From Legionellales bacterium RIFCSPHIGHO2_12_FULL_37_14 (GTDB taxonomy: Bacteria; Pseudomonadota; Gammaproteobacteria; Legionellales; Legionellaceae): a stretch of DNA of 63,270 nucleotides. Positions within the stretch are counted from its first letter, which is position 1; each line of letters starts with the position of its first letter. The DNA lies in contig MHBC01000028.1 of the NCBI GenBank assembly GCA_001804735.1, forward strand, positions 1 through 63,270, read 5' to 3'. Below the pieces are notes generated by a model. The model was not told where the DNA came from. It saw nothing but the letters and a program-made list of their open reading frames with translations, and made no database searches. The translations under genes were made by a program, and so were the position numbers. This document shows, piece after piece, positions 56,730 to 63,270 of the stretch.

Positions 56730-57836
56730 ATGAACACTAAATTGCAGTATAAACATGTGTCTCACTTAGGGTTTAAATTAAAAGACCTGCTTTTGGGTTT
56801 TGTGCTCTTTTTCTCAGCTTTATTATCTACAATAACTTATGCAGAATCAGAATTTATGAAGACCACTGACTTATTTCAAACTCCAGATAATGATGCATTA
56901 TTGAATAAAGCACCTACTTCAAATGCCACGATGTTTAAGCAAAATGCTTATCAAGATGCCGACTTTTCTGATGCAACTTCTATCCAATCAGTAACTTTGG
57001 TTTATTTTACTTCAAAGGATTGCAGCGGCCAAGGACAAGGAACTAACCAAGGATCTTTTCCAGATCCATCATACACAATTGCATCTGGGAATTTCCCAAT
57101 TAGCGTAGGGCAGTTATTTGGACTCTCAGCTATATCTATATGGAAAGTTGGCACTACAATATTAGGTATTTCCGCTGCAGAAATGTCAACAATAAAGTCT
57201 ATTGCGGTAACGCTTAGATGCACTACTTCCAATACACCCCAAGCAGATTTTTCAGGAATTAGTTTTGCATGTGTACCTGTTAAGTGTGCAGCTGCGGAAG
57301 ATGGAGATGGAGGAGGGTGTGCTTCTACTTCTACTAATACACAAAGTTTTATATTAATAACTCAAGCTGTAAAGGGTGCTCCTGCAGATGGAGGAATCAT
57401 TGTTTCTTTAGGCGGGGGTAATAATAACCTGATTGCGGCAAGTGAAAACAGTAATTCCAGTATGTGGGATAGAAAACCACGGGACACAAAGGCATCGAGT
57501 ACTTCAGATGGCGCTGCTAATACACAAAAAATTGTGAAAGTATCTGGCAATAAATATGCAGCTGGCATTTGTGCCCAATATGGTAAAACAAGCAAAGGTG
57601 GGTATACCACAGGCTGGTTTTTACCAGCTATTGACCAACTAGCAACTCTTGTATCCTCTCTTAAAGCCAATAGTCAGTTATTTCCAGGTGTTCCAAACTT
57701 TGATGATACAGCAACGTATTGGAGCTCAACCGAAGCCAGTATTGGGACAGCAATAACTTATGAATTACCTGATCAAGATTTTAGTAATAAAACCTCTGTT
57801 AATAGTGTCCGTTGCGTTAAAACCTTCGTACCCTAG
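56730..57836 (+). CDS. Secreted DUF1566/Lcl-domain protein 2
   Basis: About 368 aa, paralogue of the preceding protein. It has a signal peptide (LGFVLFFSALLSTITYA), the beta-rich region with SVTLVYFTSKDCSGQGQG, and the C-terminal DUF1566-type domain (GGYTTGWFLPAIDQLATLV, TYWSSTEASIGTA, SVRCVKTFVP). It lacks the Pro/poly-C insert of protein 1. I start at ATG 56730 as for its twin. Its end overlaps the convergent PqqD-like gene by 4 bases. Surface or secreted adhesin-like role is inferred from domain and signal. Confidence 0.82.
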   Translation: MNTKLQYKHVSHLGFKLKDLLLGFVLFFSALLSTITYAESEFMKTTDLFQTPDNDALLNKAPTSNATMFKQNAYQDADFSDATSIQSVTLVYFTSKDCSGQGQGTNQGSFPDPSYTIASGNFPISVGQLFGLSAISIWKVGTTILGISAAEMSTIKSIAVTLRCTTSNTPQADFSGISFACVPVKCAAAEDGDGGGCASTSTNTQSFILITQAVKGAPADGGIIVSLGGGNNNLIAASENSNSSMWDRKPRDTKASSTSDGAANTQKIVKVSGNKYAAGICAQYGKTSKGGYTTGWFLPAIDQLATLVSSLKANSQLFPGVPNFDDTATYWSSTEASIGTAITYELPDQDFSNKTSVNSVRCVKTFVP

Positions 57837-58126
57837 TTTTCTGCCTTTTCTATTATAGTCAGTAAACCTTTTTGCAGATTATCTTCTACCCATTCCACAA
57901 CATCTTTTTTATAGGCTTCACTTTCTTTAGCATATTTATCAGCTAATAACTGCGCTAGATTTTCAGAAGTTTTCGGGATTTCTAATGATAGCCATAAATC
58001 GACTGCTGATTCATTCAAATGATAAAAATTATTATCTTTTAAACTTAAGATAACAATTTCTTCCTGACTAATTTGGGTAAAAGAAACATCATTGCTTCTG
58101 ATAAAAAAAGATTGCAGGTTAGTCAT
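57833..58126 (-). CDS. PqqD-like peptide-binding protein
   Basis: A 97-aa protein with the PqqD/RiPP-recognition pattern: FTQISQEEIVILSLKDNNFY, HLNESAVDLWLSLE and a terminal helix pair ending DNLQKGLLTII. PqqD domains bind leader peptides and hand them to modifying enzymes. I start at ATG 58126, which overlaps the kinase stop as ATGA and has AAGGA eight bases before it; ATG 58147 is an alternative. It is the last gene of a three-gene unit after the peptide and the kinase. Confidence 0.85.
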   Translation of the reverse strand: MTNLQSFFIRSNDVSFTQISQEEIVILSLKDNNFYHLNESAVDLWLSLEIPKTSENLAQLLADKYAKESEAYKKDVVEWVEDNLQKGLLTIIEKAEN

Positions 58127-58989
58127 ATGCTTATTCCTTGTTGACATTTGATATGCTCAATCATGGAGAAAATATCATAAAAATTATCCGTGCGCGTTAA
58201 TTTATTTACACTGACTTGCTGTGATAATCCACTGCAACCCTGAAAAAAATTTTGTAATTTGCCTAAAGGTTCTAACATAAAATAGCGATAAGCATTTTGC
58301 ATGAGGGTTTTTAATGCTCTTGCCCCGTGTAATTGTTCACAGTAATGCTTATTTGCTTGTTGATTAATATTGAGCTCATAAAAAGCGCTGATGGGAATTA
58401 AAGGATAGCTGCATGAGTCAGTAACAGGTATTGCATATTTTTCTTTATTTTTACTGATAAGGGTAGCATCTTCAGTATTATACTTAAAAAACTGCATAGA
58501 ATCATGCCAAAGTTTTAATTTTGTAGGGCCTGGAATTATACAATATTGCCCCTCATCATTCCTTTTAATAACCACTAAATCATCTGTAATAAACGAATAC
58601 CCATTCTGCACCAGTACGCTAGCTAAAGTAGATTTTCCAGCGCCTGATTTACCGCTTATAATAACAGCGCGATTATTCATTAAGATGGATGATCCATGTA
58701 AAACCAGATAGCCATGGTATTGGAGCATATAAGCATAAATCGTGCCATATAACCATGCTTGGATGCTAGCATCTGTTACTTCTGGGTTTGATTTTTCTAT
58801 AAATATATAATTTTGTTCTGGTTGCGCAAGAAACTGCGCAACATGTGTAACTTTTAGATAAAATTGTTGTGAATCACATTGAATAGCCTTTTTGCGTTCT
58901 GCAGTAATTGGTAGAGCCGTATAGATCAAATTAACAGTTAAATTAAAGACCCTTGAGGTTAAATGAGGTCTAATTATTAATTTGTCCAT
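58123..58989 (-). CDS. HprK-related kinase
   Basis: HPr kinase/phosphorylase-like protein (288 aa). It keeps the catalytic-type residues of HprK: H98 in LVLHGSSIL, Walker A GKSGAGKS (113-120) and D136-D137 in FITDDLVVI. The N-terminal domain is unlike HprK, and the C-terminal HprK signature is not seen. HprK-related kinases occur beside PqqD-type proteins in RiPP clusters; in the paeninodin cluster such an enzyme phosphorylates the C-terminal Ser of the precursor. Here it lies two bases after a 58-aa peptide gene ending in Ser and overlaps the PqqD-like gene. A role on that peptide is inferred. Confidence 0.86.
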   Translation of the reverse strand: MDKLIIRPHLTSRVFNLTVNLIYTALPITAERKKAIQCDSQQFYLKVTHVAQFLAQPEQNYIFIEKSNPEVTDASIQAWLYGTIYAYMLQYHGYLVLHGSSILMNNRAVIISGKSGAGKSTLASVLVQNGYSFITDDLVVIKRNDEGQYCIIPGPTKLKLWHDSMQFFKYNTEDATLISKNKEKYAIPVTDSCSYPLIPISAFYELNINQQANKHYCEQLHGARALKTLMQNAYRYFMLEPLGKLQNFFQGCSGLSQQVSVNKLTRTDNFYDIFSMIEHIKCQQGISI

Positions 58990-58991
58990 CA

Positions 58992-59168
58992 CTAAGAGAT
59001 CAATGTTCCATTGTTTGATTCGTCTACACTTTCAACACCACTTTGAATATCAAGTGACTCCAGAAGGAATAAAGTAGTCTGTGGTTTATGATAGATGTGG
59101 TTTGCAGAATTTTGTGTTAGTGCTATGTTTTCAAGACCAATTATTGATGATTGTTGATTATCGCTCAT
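58992..59168 (-). CDS. Candidate RiPP precursor peptide (58 aa)
   Basis: A short gene not obvious from length alone: ATG 59168 follows AGAGGAAAGATAA, an excellent ribosome site, and the frame ends two bases before the kinase ATG. The product begins MSDNQQSSIIGLENIALTQN, has Y26-H-K-P29, the YxxP motif that PqqD-type B1 proteins recognise in lasso leaders, then TTLFLLESLDIQSG, and an acidic, Ser/Asn-rich tail ending in Ser58. There is no Cys. Adjacent kinase and PqqD genes suit a modified peptide. It lies 52 bases downstream of tRNA-Glu with no evident terminator between. Identity as a RiPP is inference; mature form unknown. Confidence 0.72.
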   Translation of the reverse strand: MSDNQQSSIIGLENIALTQNSANHIYHKPQTTLFLLESLDIQSGVESVDESNNGTLIS

Positions 59169-59220
59169 TTATCTTTCCTCTAATCTTGTACCACAAATAT
59201 CCTATCGTAGATTATTAGAT

Positions 59221-59296
59221 TGGCGTCCCCAAGGGGATTCGAACCCCTGTTACCGCCGTGAAAGGGCGATGTCCTAGGCCTCTAGACGATGGGGAC
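59221..59296 (-). tRNA. tRNA-Glu (TTC)
   Basis: A 76-nt tRNA on the minus strand starting GTCCCCATCGTCTAGAGG, with TTC anticodon in CGCCCTTTCACGGCG and encoded CCA. It follows tRNA-Ala by 18 bases and would be transcribed after it. Matches bacterial tRNA-Glu closely. Confidence 0.97.
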
Positions 59297-59314
59297 CTAG
59301 TTGCAATCTGGATC

Positions 59315-59390
<76 letters not shown>

Positions 59391-59555
59391 AGAAAGCGGC
59401 TCGCATTCTAAAGGTTTTCTCCACTTAATGTCAAGATACTCGCCTGCATTTAAGAATTTAACGCACTGGTTGGTAAGGATTGGCTTTACCAATAAATCAT
59501 TACAACTTTTAAGCTAACTTGGGTAAAATTAGTTTTTTTCTTTGAGTAAATTTTA

Positions 59556-60860
59556 ATGCCTCCACAATCTCAGTATGTCAAAAGACGCAATAAGCTTGCC
59601 AAAAAAATTGGTGAAGGTAGTGTTGCTATTATTGCATCTTCTAAGGAAGCTTTGCGCAATGGGGATGTTGTTTATCGTTTTCGGCAAAATAGCTCTTTTT
59701 ATTATCTAACTGGATTTAATGAGCCAGACGCAATATTAGTAATTATTGGCGGGAAAAATGCTGAATCTATATTGTTTAATAGACCGCGGCATAAAGAAGA
59801 AGAGATTTGGACAGGCTCTAGACTTGGTCAATCGCAGGCAATAAAGGAACTAAACGTTGAAGCGGCTTATCCTATCGATGAATTTACCCAGCTACTACCA
59901 AAATTACTTCAAGGTAAAACGCAAGTTTATTCCTGTATTGGCCAAGATAAAATAGTTGAAGCGCCAATTTATGCCGCATTTCTGCAAATTAAAAGCGCGG
60001 CGCGTAGAGGCTTAACCTGTCCATCTCAATTAATTGACCTTGCTCCTTTACTCGGTGAAATGCGGTTATTTAAAGATGAGGAGGAAATAGCGTTACTTAA
60101 AAAAGCTTGTGCTATTTCGGTAGAAGCACATAAAAAAGCTATTAAAGCTTGTCCTAAGCTTAATTTTGAATATCAATTAGAAGCTCTTCTTTTAGCTACT
60201 TTTATGCATAATGGGTGTCAGCATCAGGCTTATGATTCTATCGTTGCTGCGGGGAAAAATGCTTGTACTTTACACTATACAAATAACAATGCTCCTCTTA
60301 AGTCAGGGGAGTTAGTATTAATAGATGCTGCCTGTGAGTACTCTAACTATGCAGCTGATATTACTAGAACTTTTCCACAAAATGGCCAGTTTACTGCAAG
60401 ACAGCGCGCTTTATATGAAATTGTTCTTAACGCGCAAAGATCAACAATTGCCAATATAAGGCCTGGGATTTCTTGGTCAGCGTTGCAAACTAACATTGTA
60501 AAAATCATGACAAGTGGCTTACGTGATTTAAAAATTCTTAAAGGCCCTCTTGATGAGCTTATAGAAAAAGAAGCTTATAAGCCTTTTTATATGCATTCAT
60601 CAGGCCATTGGTTAGGCTTAGATGTGCATGATGTAGGTAGTTATAAAAAAAATGATCAATGGCGCAAACTTGAGCAAAATATGGTTTTTACAGTAGAGCC
60701 TGGGTTATATATTAGTGAATCTCAAGATGTTGATCCTGCTTGGTGGAACATAGGCATACGGATTGAAGACGATATTTTAGTCACTGAGAAATCATTTATT
60801 AATTTGACAGACGATCTGCCATCTGCTATTGCTGATATTGAGGATTTAATGCGTGGATAA
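59556..60860 (+). CDS. pepP: Xaa-Pro aminopeptidase
   Basis: M24 metallopeptidase (434 aa) removing N-terminal residues before Pro. Metal ligands are visible in LVLIDAACEYSNYAADITRTF (two Asp), HSSGHWLGLDVHDVG (His), VEPGLYI (Glu) and GIRIEDDILVT (Glu). It heads a pepP-ubiH-ubiI unit conserved in gammaproteobacteria, and its end overlaps ubiH by 8 bases. Confidence 0.95.
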   Translation: MPPQSQYVKRRNKLAKKIGEGSVAIIASSKEALRNGDVVYRFRQNSSFYYLTGFNEPDAILVIIGGKNAESILFNRPRHKEEEIWTGSRLGQSQAIKELNVEAAYPIDEFTQLLPKLLQGKTQVYSCIGQDKIVEAPIYAAFLQIKSAARRGLTCPSQLIDLAPLLGEMRLFKDEEEIALLKKACAISVEAHKKAIKACPKLNFEYQLEALLLATFMHNGCQHQAYDSIVAAGKNACTLHYTNNNAPLKSGELVLIDAACEYSNYAADITRTFPQNGQFTARQRALYEIVLNAQRSTIANIRPGISWSALQTNIVKIMTSGLRDLKILKGPLDELIEKEAYKPFYMHSSGHWLGLDVHDVGSYKKNDQWRKLEQNMVFTVEPGLYISESQDVDPAWWNIGIRIEDDILVTEKSFINLTDDLPSAIADIEDLMRG

Positions 60861-62055
60861 AGAAAATGCAATTACTTCCTGTGATATATTAATAATTGGC
60901 GCAGGTATTATCGGTAATTTGCTTTGCTTTGCTCTTAAAGATACCAATTATAAAATTATCCTTTGCGATAAGACTAATTTTGCTAATTCACATCGAGAGG
61001 ATAACCGCGCCATTGCTCTTAATAGAGCAAGTATGCAAATTTTATCTACTCTTAAGCTTTGGCCCATGCTTGCAAAAAAAGCAACCCCTATTCATGAAAT
61101 ACAGGTATTTAAGCAGCAAGCATTTGGCGCAACCAGGCTTTTAGGAGAAAAAAATAATCCTTTGGGCACTGTAATTCCCATGCGTGATTTACAAGCATCT
61201 ATTGACACAAAGCCCTGCAATATCATGCATGCGGAGCTTGTGCATTACGCTAGCAAAACAAAAACTGCAACCCTAAAGGGTTTGCAAAAAAGTTTTACCG
61301 TAAAAACAAAACTCATTGTCGGATCTGACGGAACTAATTCTAATTTAAGTAAGTTTGTAAACCTTATAAGAGAAAAATACACCTATCAACAAACTGCTCT
61401 AACTACTACAATCACCTTAAAGCGCCCACATAAATTTACTGCTATTGAATTATTCACTCAAGAAGGCCCTTTGGCCCTTTTACCTTTAGGCAAAAAAGCT
61501 GTTTCCTTAGTTTGGTGTATGCGCCACGCTAAGGCTGAAAAGTTACTAAATAAAGACCAAGCTTACATTCTGCAAGCTTTGCAAACTGCAATTGGCTATC
61601 GCTTGGGGCGTATTGTAAGCGCCTATCCTTTGCAATGTTATCCACTTAGCCAATTTTTTATGCCACATGTAGTCCAAGATGAAATAGTTTTTATTGGAAA
61701 TGCCGCGCAAACTCTACATCCTGTTGCAGCTCAAGGATTAAACTTAGGCATAAGGGATGTTGCGATGTTGGCTCAAACAATTATCCAAAATGGTTTAAAT
61801 CCTAAATCCCTTGCCTTGTATCAAGATCTAAGAACTAAGGATAGACAAATCATCCGTCAAGCTACGCATTTTTTAGCGGAGTTTTTTACCACTACGAGCT
61901 TTTTGCAACCTGTAAGCAGCCTCGTTTTATCCTGCCTTGATCAATCTACTTTGTTAAAAGCGCTTTTAGTTCAATATGCTTCTGGTTTTGGCTCATATCC
62001 GAGCGCTGATTTAGCCTGCGGCATTCCCTTAGGTGAGGTTTTACATGAAATATAA
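60853..62055 (+). CDS. ubiH: 2-octaprenyl-6-methoxyphenol hydroxylase-type FAD monooxygenase
   Basis: FAD-dependent hydroxylase of the ubiquinone pathway (400 aa): N-terminal GAGIIGNLLCFAL, the middle DG-type motif LIVGSDGTNSNL, and FIGNAAQTLHPVAAQGLNLG near residue 280. GTG start at 60853 overlaps pepP. UbiH in E. coli hydroxylates ring C1; gene order pepP-ubiH supports this assignment. Confidence 0.9.
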   Translation: MDKENAITSCDILIIGAGIIGNLLCFALKDTNYKIILCDKTNFANSHREDNRAIALNRASMQILSTLKLWPMLAKKATPIHEIQVFKQQAFGATRLLGEKNNPLGTVIPMRDLQASIDTKPCNIMHAELVHYASKTKTATLKGLQKSFTVKTKLIVGSDGTNSNLSKFVNLIREKYTYQQTALTTTITLKRPHKFTAIELFTQEGPLALLPLGKKAVSLVWCMRHAKAEKLLNKDQAYILQALQTAIGYRLGRIVSAYPLQCYPLSQFFMPHVVQDEIVFIGNAAQTLHPVAAQGLNLGIRDVAMLAQTIIQNGLNPKSLALYQDLRTKDRQIIRQATHFLAEFFTTTSFLQPVSSLVLSCLDQSTLLKALLVQYASGFGSYPSADLACGIPLGEVLHEI

Positions 62056-63199
62056 TGTTGCTGTAGTTGGGGCGGGTATCATTGGACTTTTATCTGCTTT
62101 AAAAATGCGTGCTTTAGGTTATAAAGTATTACTCCTTGATAAACGTTCTAACTATGAAAAGGCAAAAGTGCAGCGCCTCTATGCGCTTAATTTATCTTCT
62201 TTAGCACTTTTAGACGAGCTAGATGTTAGCAAACGTTTACCTCAAAATAGCTTAAGTAATTATTCACGCATGCACATTTTTACTGATACCCAAGACTCTG
62301 CTGCCTTAGATTTTGACTCCCGCCACATTGGCAAAACTAAGCTAGGAGCCTTTTGTTTAGAGGGAGTATTAACGAGCACTTTACTAGACTGCTGTGCTAG
62401 TAATAATTCTAACCCTATTACTTATTTAAATGCTACTTCAGTCGTCAAGCTTATTGAAAATGAAGATTTTGTTGAGATAATTAGCCAAAACGCGTCTTTC
62501 AGCGCTAAAATTGTTATGTTAACTGATGGTTCCCAATCAAGCTTAAGAGAAGATTTACAAATTAAACTTAACTTAAGACCTTATAACCAACATGCAGTTG
62601 TTGCAAGCGTAGAAACCGCTAAACCGCATTTAAATGCTTGTTATCAAATTTTTTCTACCAATGGAGTTTTGGGGTTTTTACCTTATGTTCGGCAAAACCA
62701 ATGCGCAATTGTTTGGTCAACAACCGTTGCCCATGCTCAAGAACTAATGAGCTTACAGGATGAAGAGTTTAATGAAACATTAAGCAATACTTTTAAGCAC
62801 CGTTTAGGCAAAGCGAGCGTAATGGGAGAGCGTATAACATTTCCGCTTATTAGGCGCCATGTAGAAAATTACGTGAGTAACCGCTCTTTATTACTCGGCG
62901 ATGCGGCCCACAGCATTCATCCAATGGCAGGGCTTGGCCTAAACGTTGGAATTGCCGATCTTAGATGTTGGGTAAAATACCATAACCAATTTGGCATGCA
63001 AAAACTAACTCGTGCCCTTAAGGCTTATCAAAGAGAGCGCAAATATGAGGTTACAAAGATAATTTTATTGTTAGATGGCTTAAACTCACTATGTATAAAT
63101 CCGCTAAAACCTCTAAGGCTTATACGTGATATTGGGTTGCAAGCTTTTAATACTATGCCTTTAGTAAAAGAGTGGCTGATTAAAGAGGCTAGTATGTGA
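62045..63199 (+). CDS. ubiI: UbiH/UbiI/UbiF-family FAD monooxygenase, likely UbiI
   Basis: Second ubiquinone hydroxylase of the unit (384 aa): GAGIIGLLSALKM at the start, MLTDGSQSSLRED in the middle and LLLGDAAHSIHPMAGLGLNVG near 283. I start at ATG 62045, with GAGG six bases before it; it overlaps ubiH by 11 bases. Position after ubiH matches ubiI (visC) of E. coli; UbiF is the alternative. Confidence 0.82.
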   Translation: MKYNVAVVGAGIIGLLSALKMRALGYKVLLLDKRSNYEKAKVQRLYALNLSSLALLDELDVSKRLPQNSLSNYSRMHIFTDTQDSAALDFDSRHIGKTKLGAFCLEGVLTSTLLDCCASNNSNPITYLNATSVVKLIENEDFVEIISQNASFSAKIVMLTDGSQSSLREDLQIKLNLRPYNQHAVVASVETAKPHLNACYQIFSTNGVLGFLPYVRQNQCAIVWSTTVAHAQELMSLQDEEFNETLSNTFKHRLGKASVMGERITFPLIRRHVENYVSNRSLLLGDAAHSIHPMAGLGLNVGIADLRCWVKYHNQFGMQKLTRALKAYQRERKYEVTKIILLLDGLNSLCINPLKPLRLIRDIGLQAFNTMPLVKEWLIKEASM

Positions 63200-63241
63200 G
63201 GGATAGGCAGGGCTGTCCCGTCTTAATAAATCATAAAAGCT

Positions 63242-63267
63242 CCCTTCTCCCGCTTGCGGGAGAAGGG
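63242..63267. repeat. 12-bp perfect palindromic hairpin after ubiI
   Basis: CCCTTCTCCCGC and its complement GCGGGAGAAGGG enclose a two-base loop, in the region after ubiI. Such REP-like hairpins may end or stabilise the message. The window stops here, so any following T-run cannot be judged. Confidence 0.65.
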
Positions 63268-63270
63268 TTG

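Noticed and set aside
57833-59168. Complete lasso peptide cluster
   Set aside because: Precursor-like peptide, kinase and PqqD-type protein are present but no transglutaminase-type protease or asparagine-synthetase-type cyclase occurs anywhere nearby, so a lasso product cannot be claimed.

Overview
The window is one compact, AT-rich chromosomal stretch from a gammaproteobacterium, most likely a host-associated member of the Legionellales/Coxiella-like group. The gammaproteobacterial signs are the order metY-rimP-nusA-infB-rbfA-truB, a pepP-ubiH-ubiI run, feoABC, ratA-rnfH, an aerotolerance (Bat) operon and AmpC-type, DadA, DapA and MurJ proteins. The host-associated signs are large lineage-specific proteins mixed among housekeeping genes: a SET-domain protein, ankyrin-like and MORN-like proteins, an SF2-helicase-like protein, a lipase-like protein and several proteins with hydrophobic tails. 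Species placement is inference. No gene-free stretch exceeds about 280 bases, and many convergent neighbours overlap at their 3' ends.

Layout. 136-6926 (+): MoxR/Bat operon (MoxR, DUF58, DUF4381, two VWA proteins, TPR protein, BatD), closed by a 74-nt palindromic element. 7030-15608 (-): initiator tRNA, rimP, nusA, infB, rbfA, truB, then fumC, a carboxylesterase, ratA and rnfH. 15729-20119 (+): a lipase-like protein and a multi-pass membrane protein, both effector-like. 20141-22581 (+): Fur box and feoABC. 22605-35516: an unknown protein, ribE, a two-component system, then a run of unusual proteins (SET, Q-rich multi-domain, ankyrin-like, YbhB, class C beta-lactamase, MORN-like). 35720-41782: orphan Hpt, pgi, AAA/DUF4143 ATPase, dadA, an unknown protein, dapA. 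41871-50830 (-): helicase-like protein, P1B ATPase with repeat-built C-terminus, SPOR protein, argS, GDPD. 51106-55572: pepA, murJ, a large inverted repeat, dgt. 55603-57836 (+): tandem secreted DUF1566/Lcl-like proteins with duplicated leaderless promoters. 57833-59168 (-): a three-gene cassette of small peptide, HprK-like kinase and PqqD-like protein. 59221-59390 (-): tRNA-Glu and tRNA-Ala. 59556-63199 (+): pepP-ubiH-ubiI.

The most interesting locus is 57833-59168. A previously easy-to-miss 58-residue peptide carries a YxxP leader motif and ends in Ser. It is followed without a gap by an HprK-like kinase with His, Walker A and Asp-Asp residues intact, and by a PqqD-type peptide-binding protein. 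This is the parts list of a RiPP system that phosphorylates its peptide, but no cyclase, protease or radical-SAM maturase is visible here. Next in interest are the leaderless, dgt-scarred duplication of the DUF1566 genes with an 11-C tract in one copy, the SET protein with a membrane tail, and the P-type ATPase with a changed phosphorylation motif and palindromic repeats inside its coding end.
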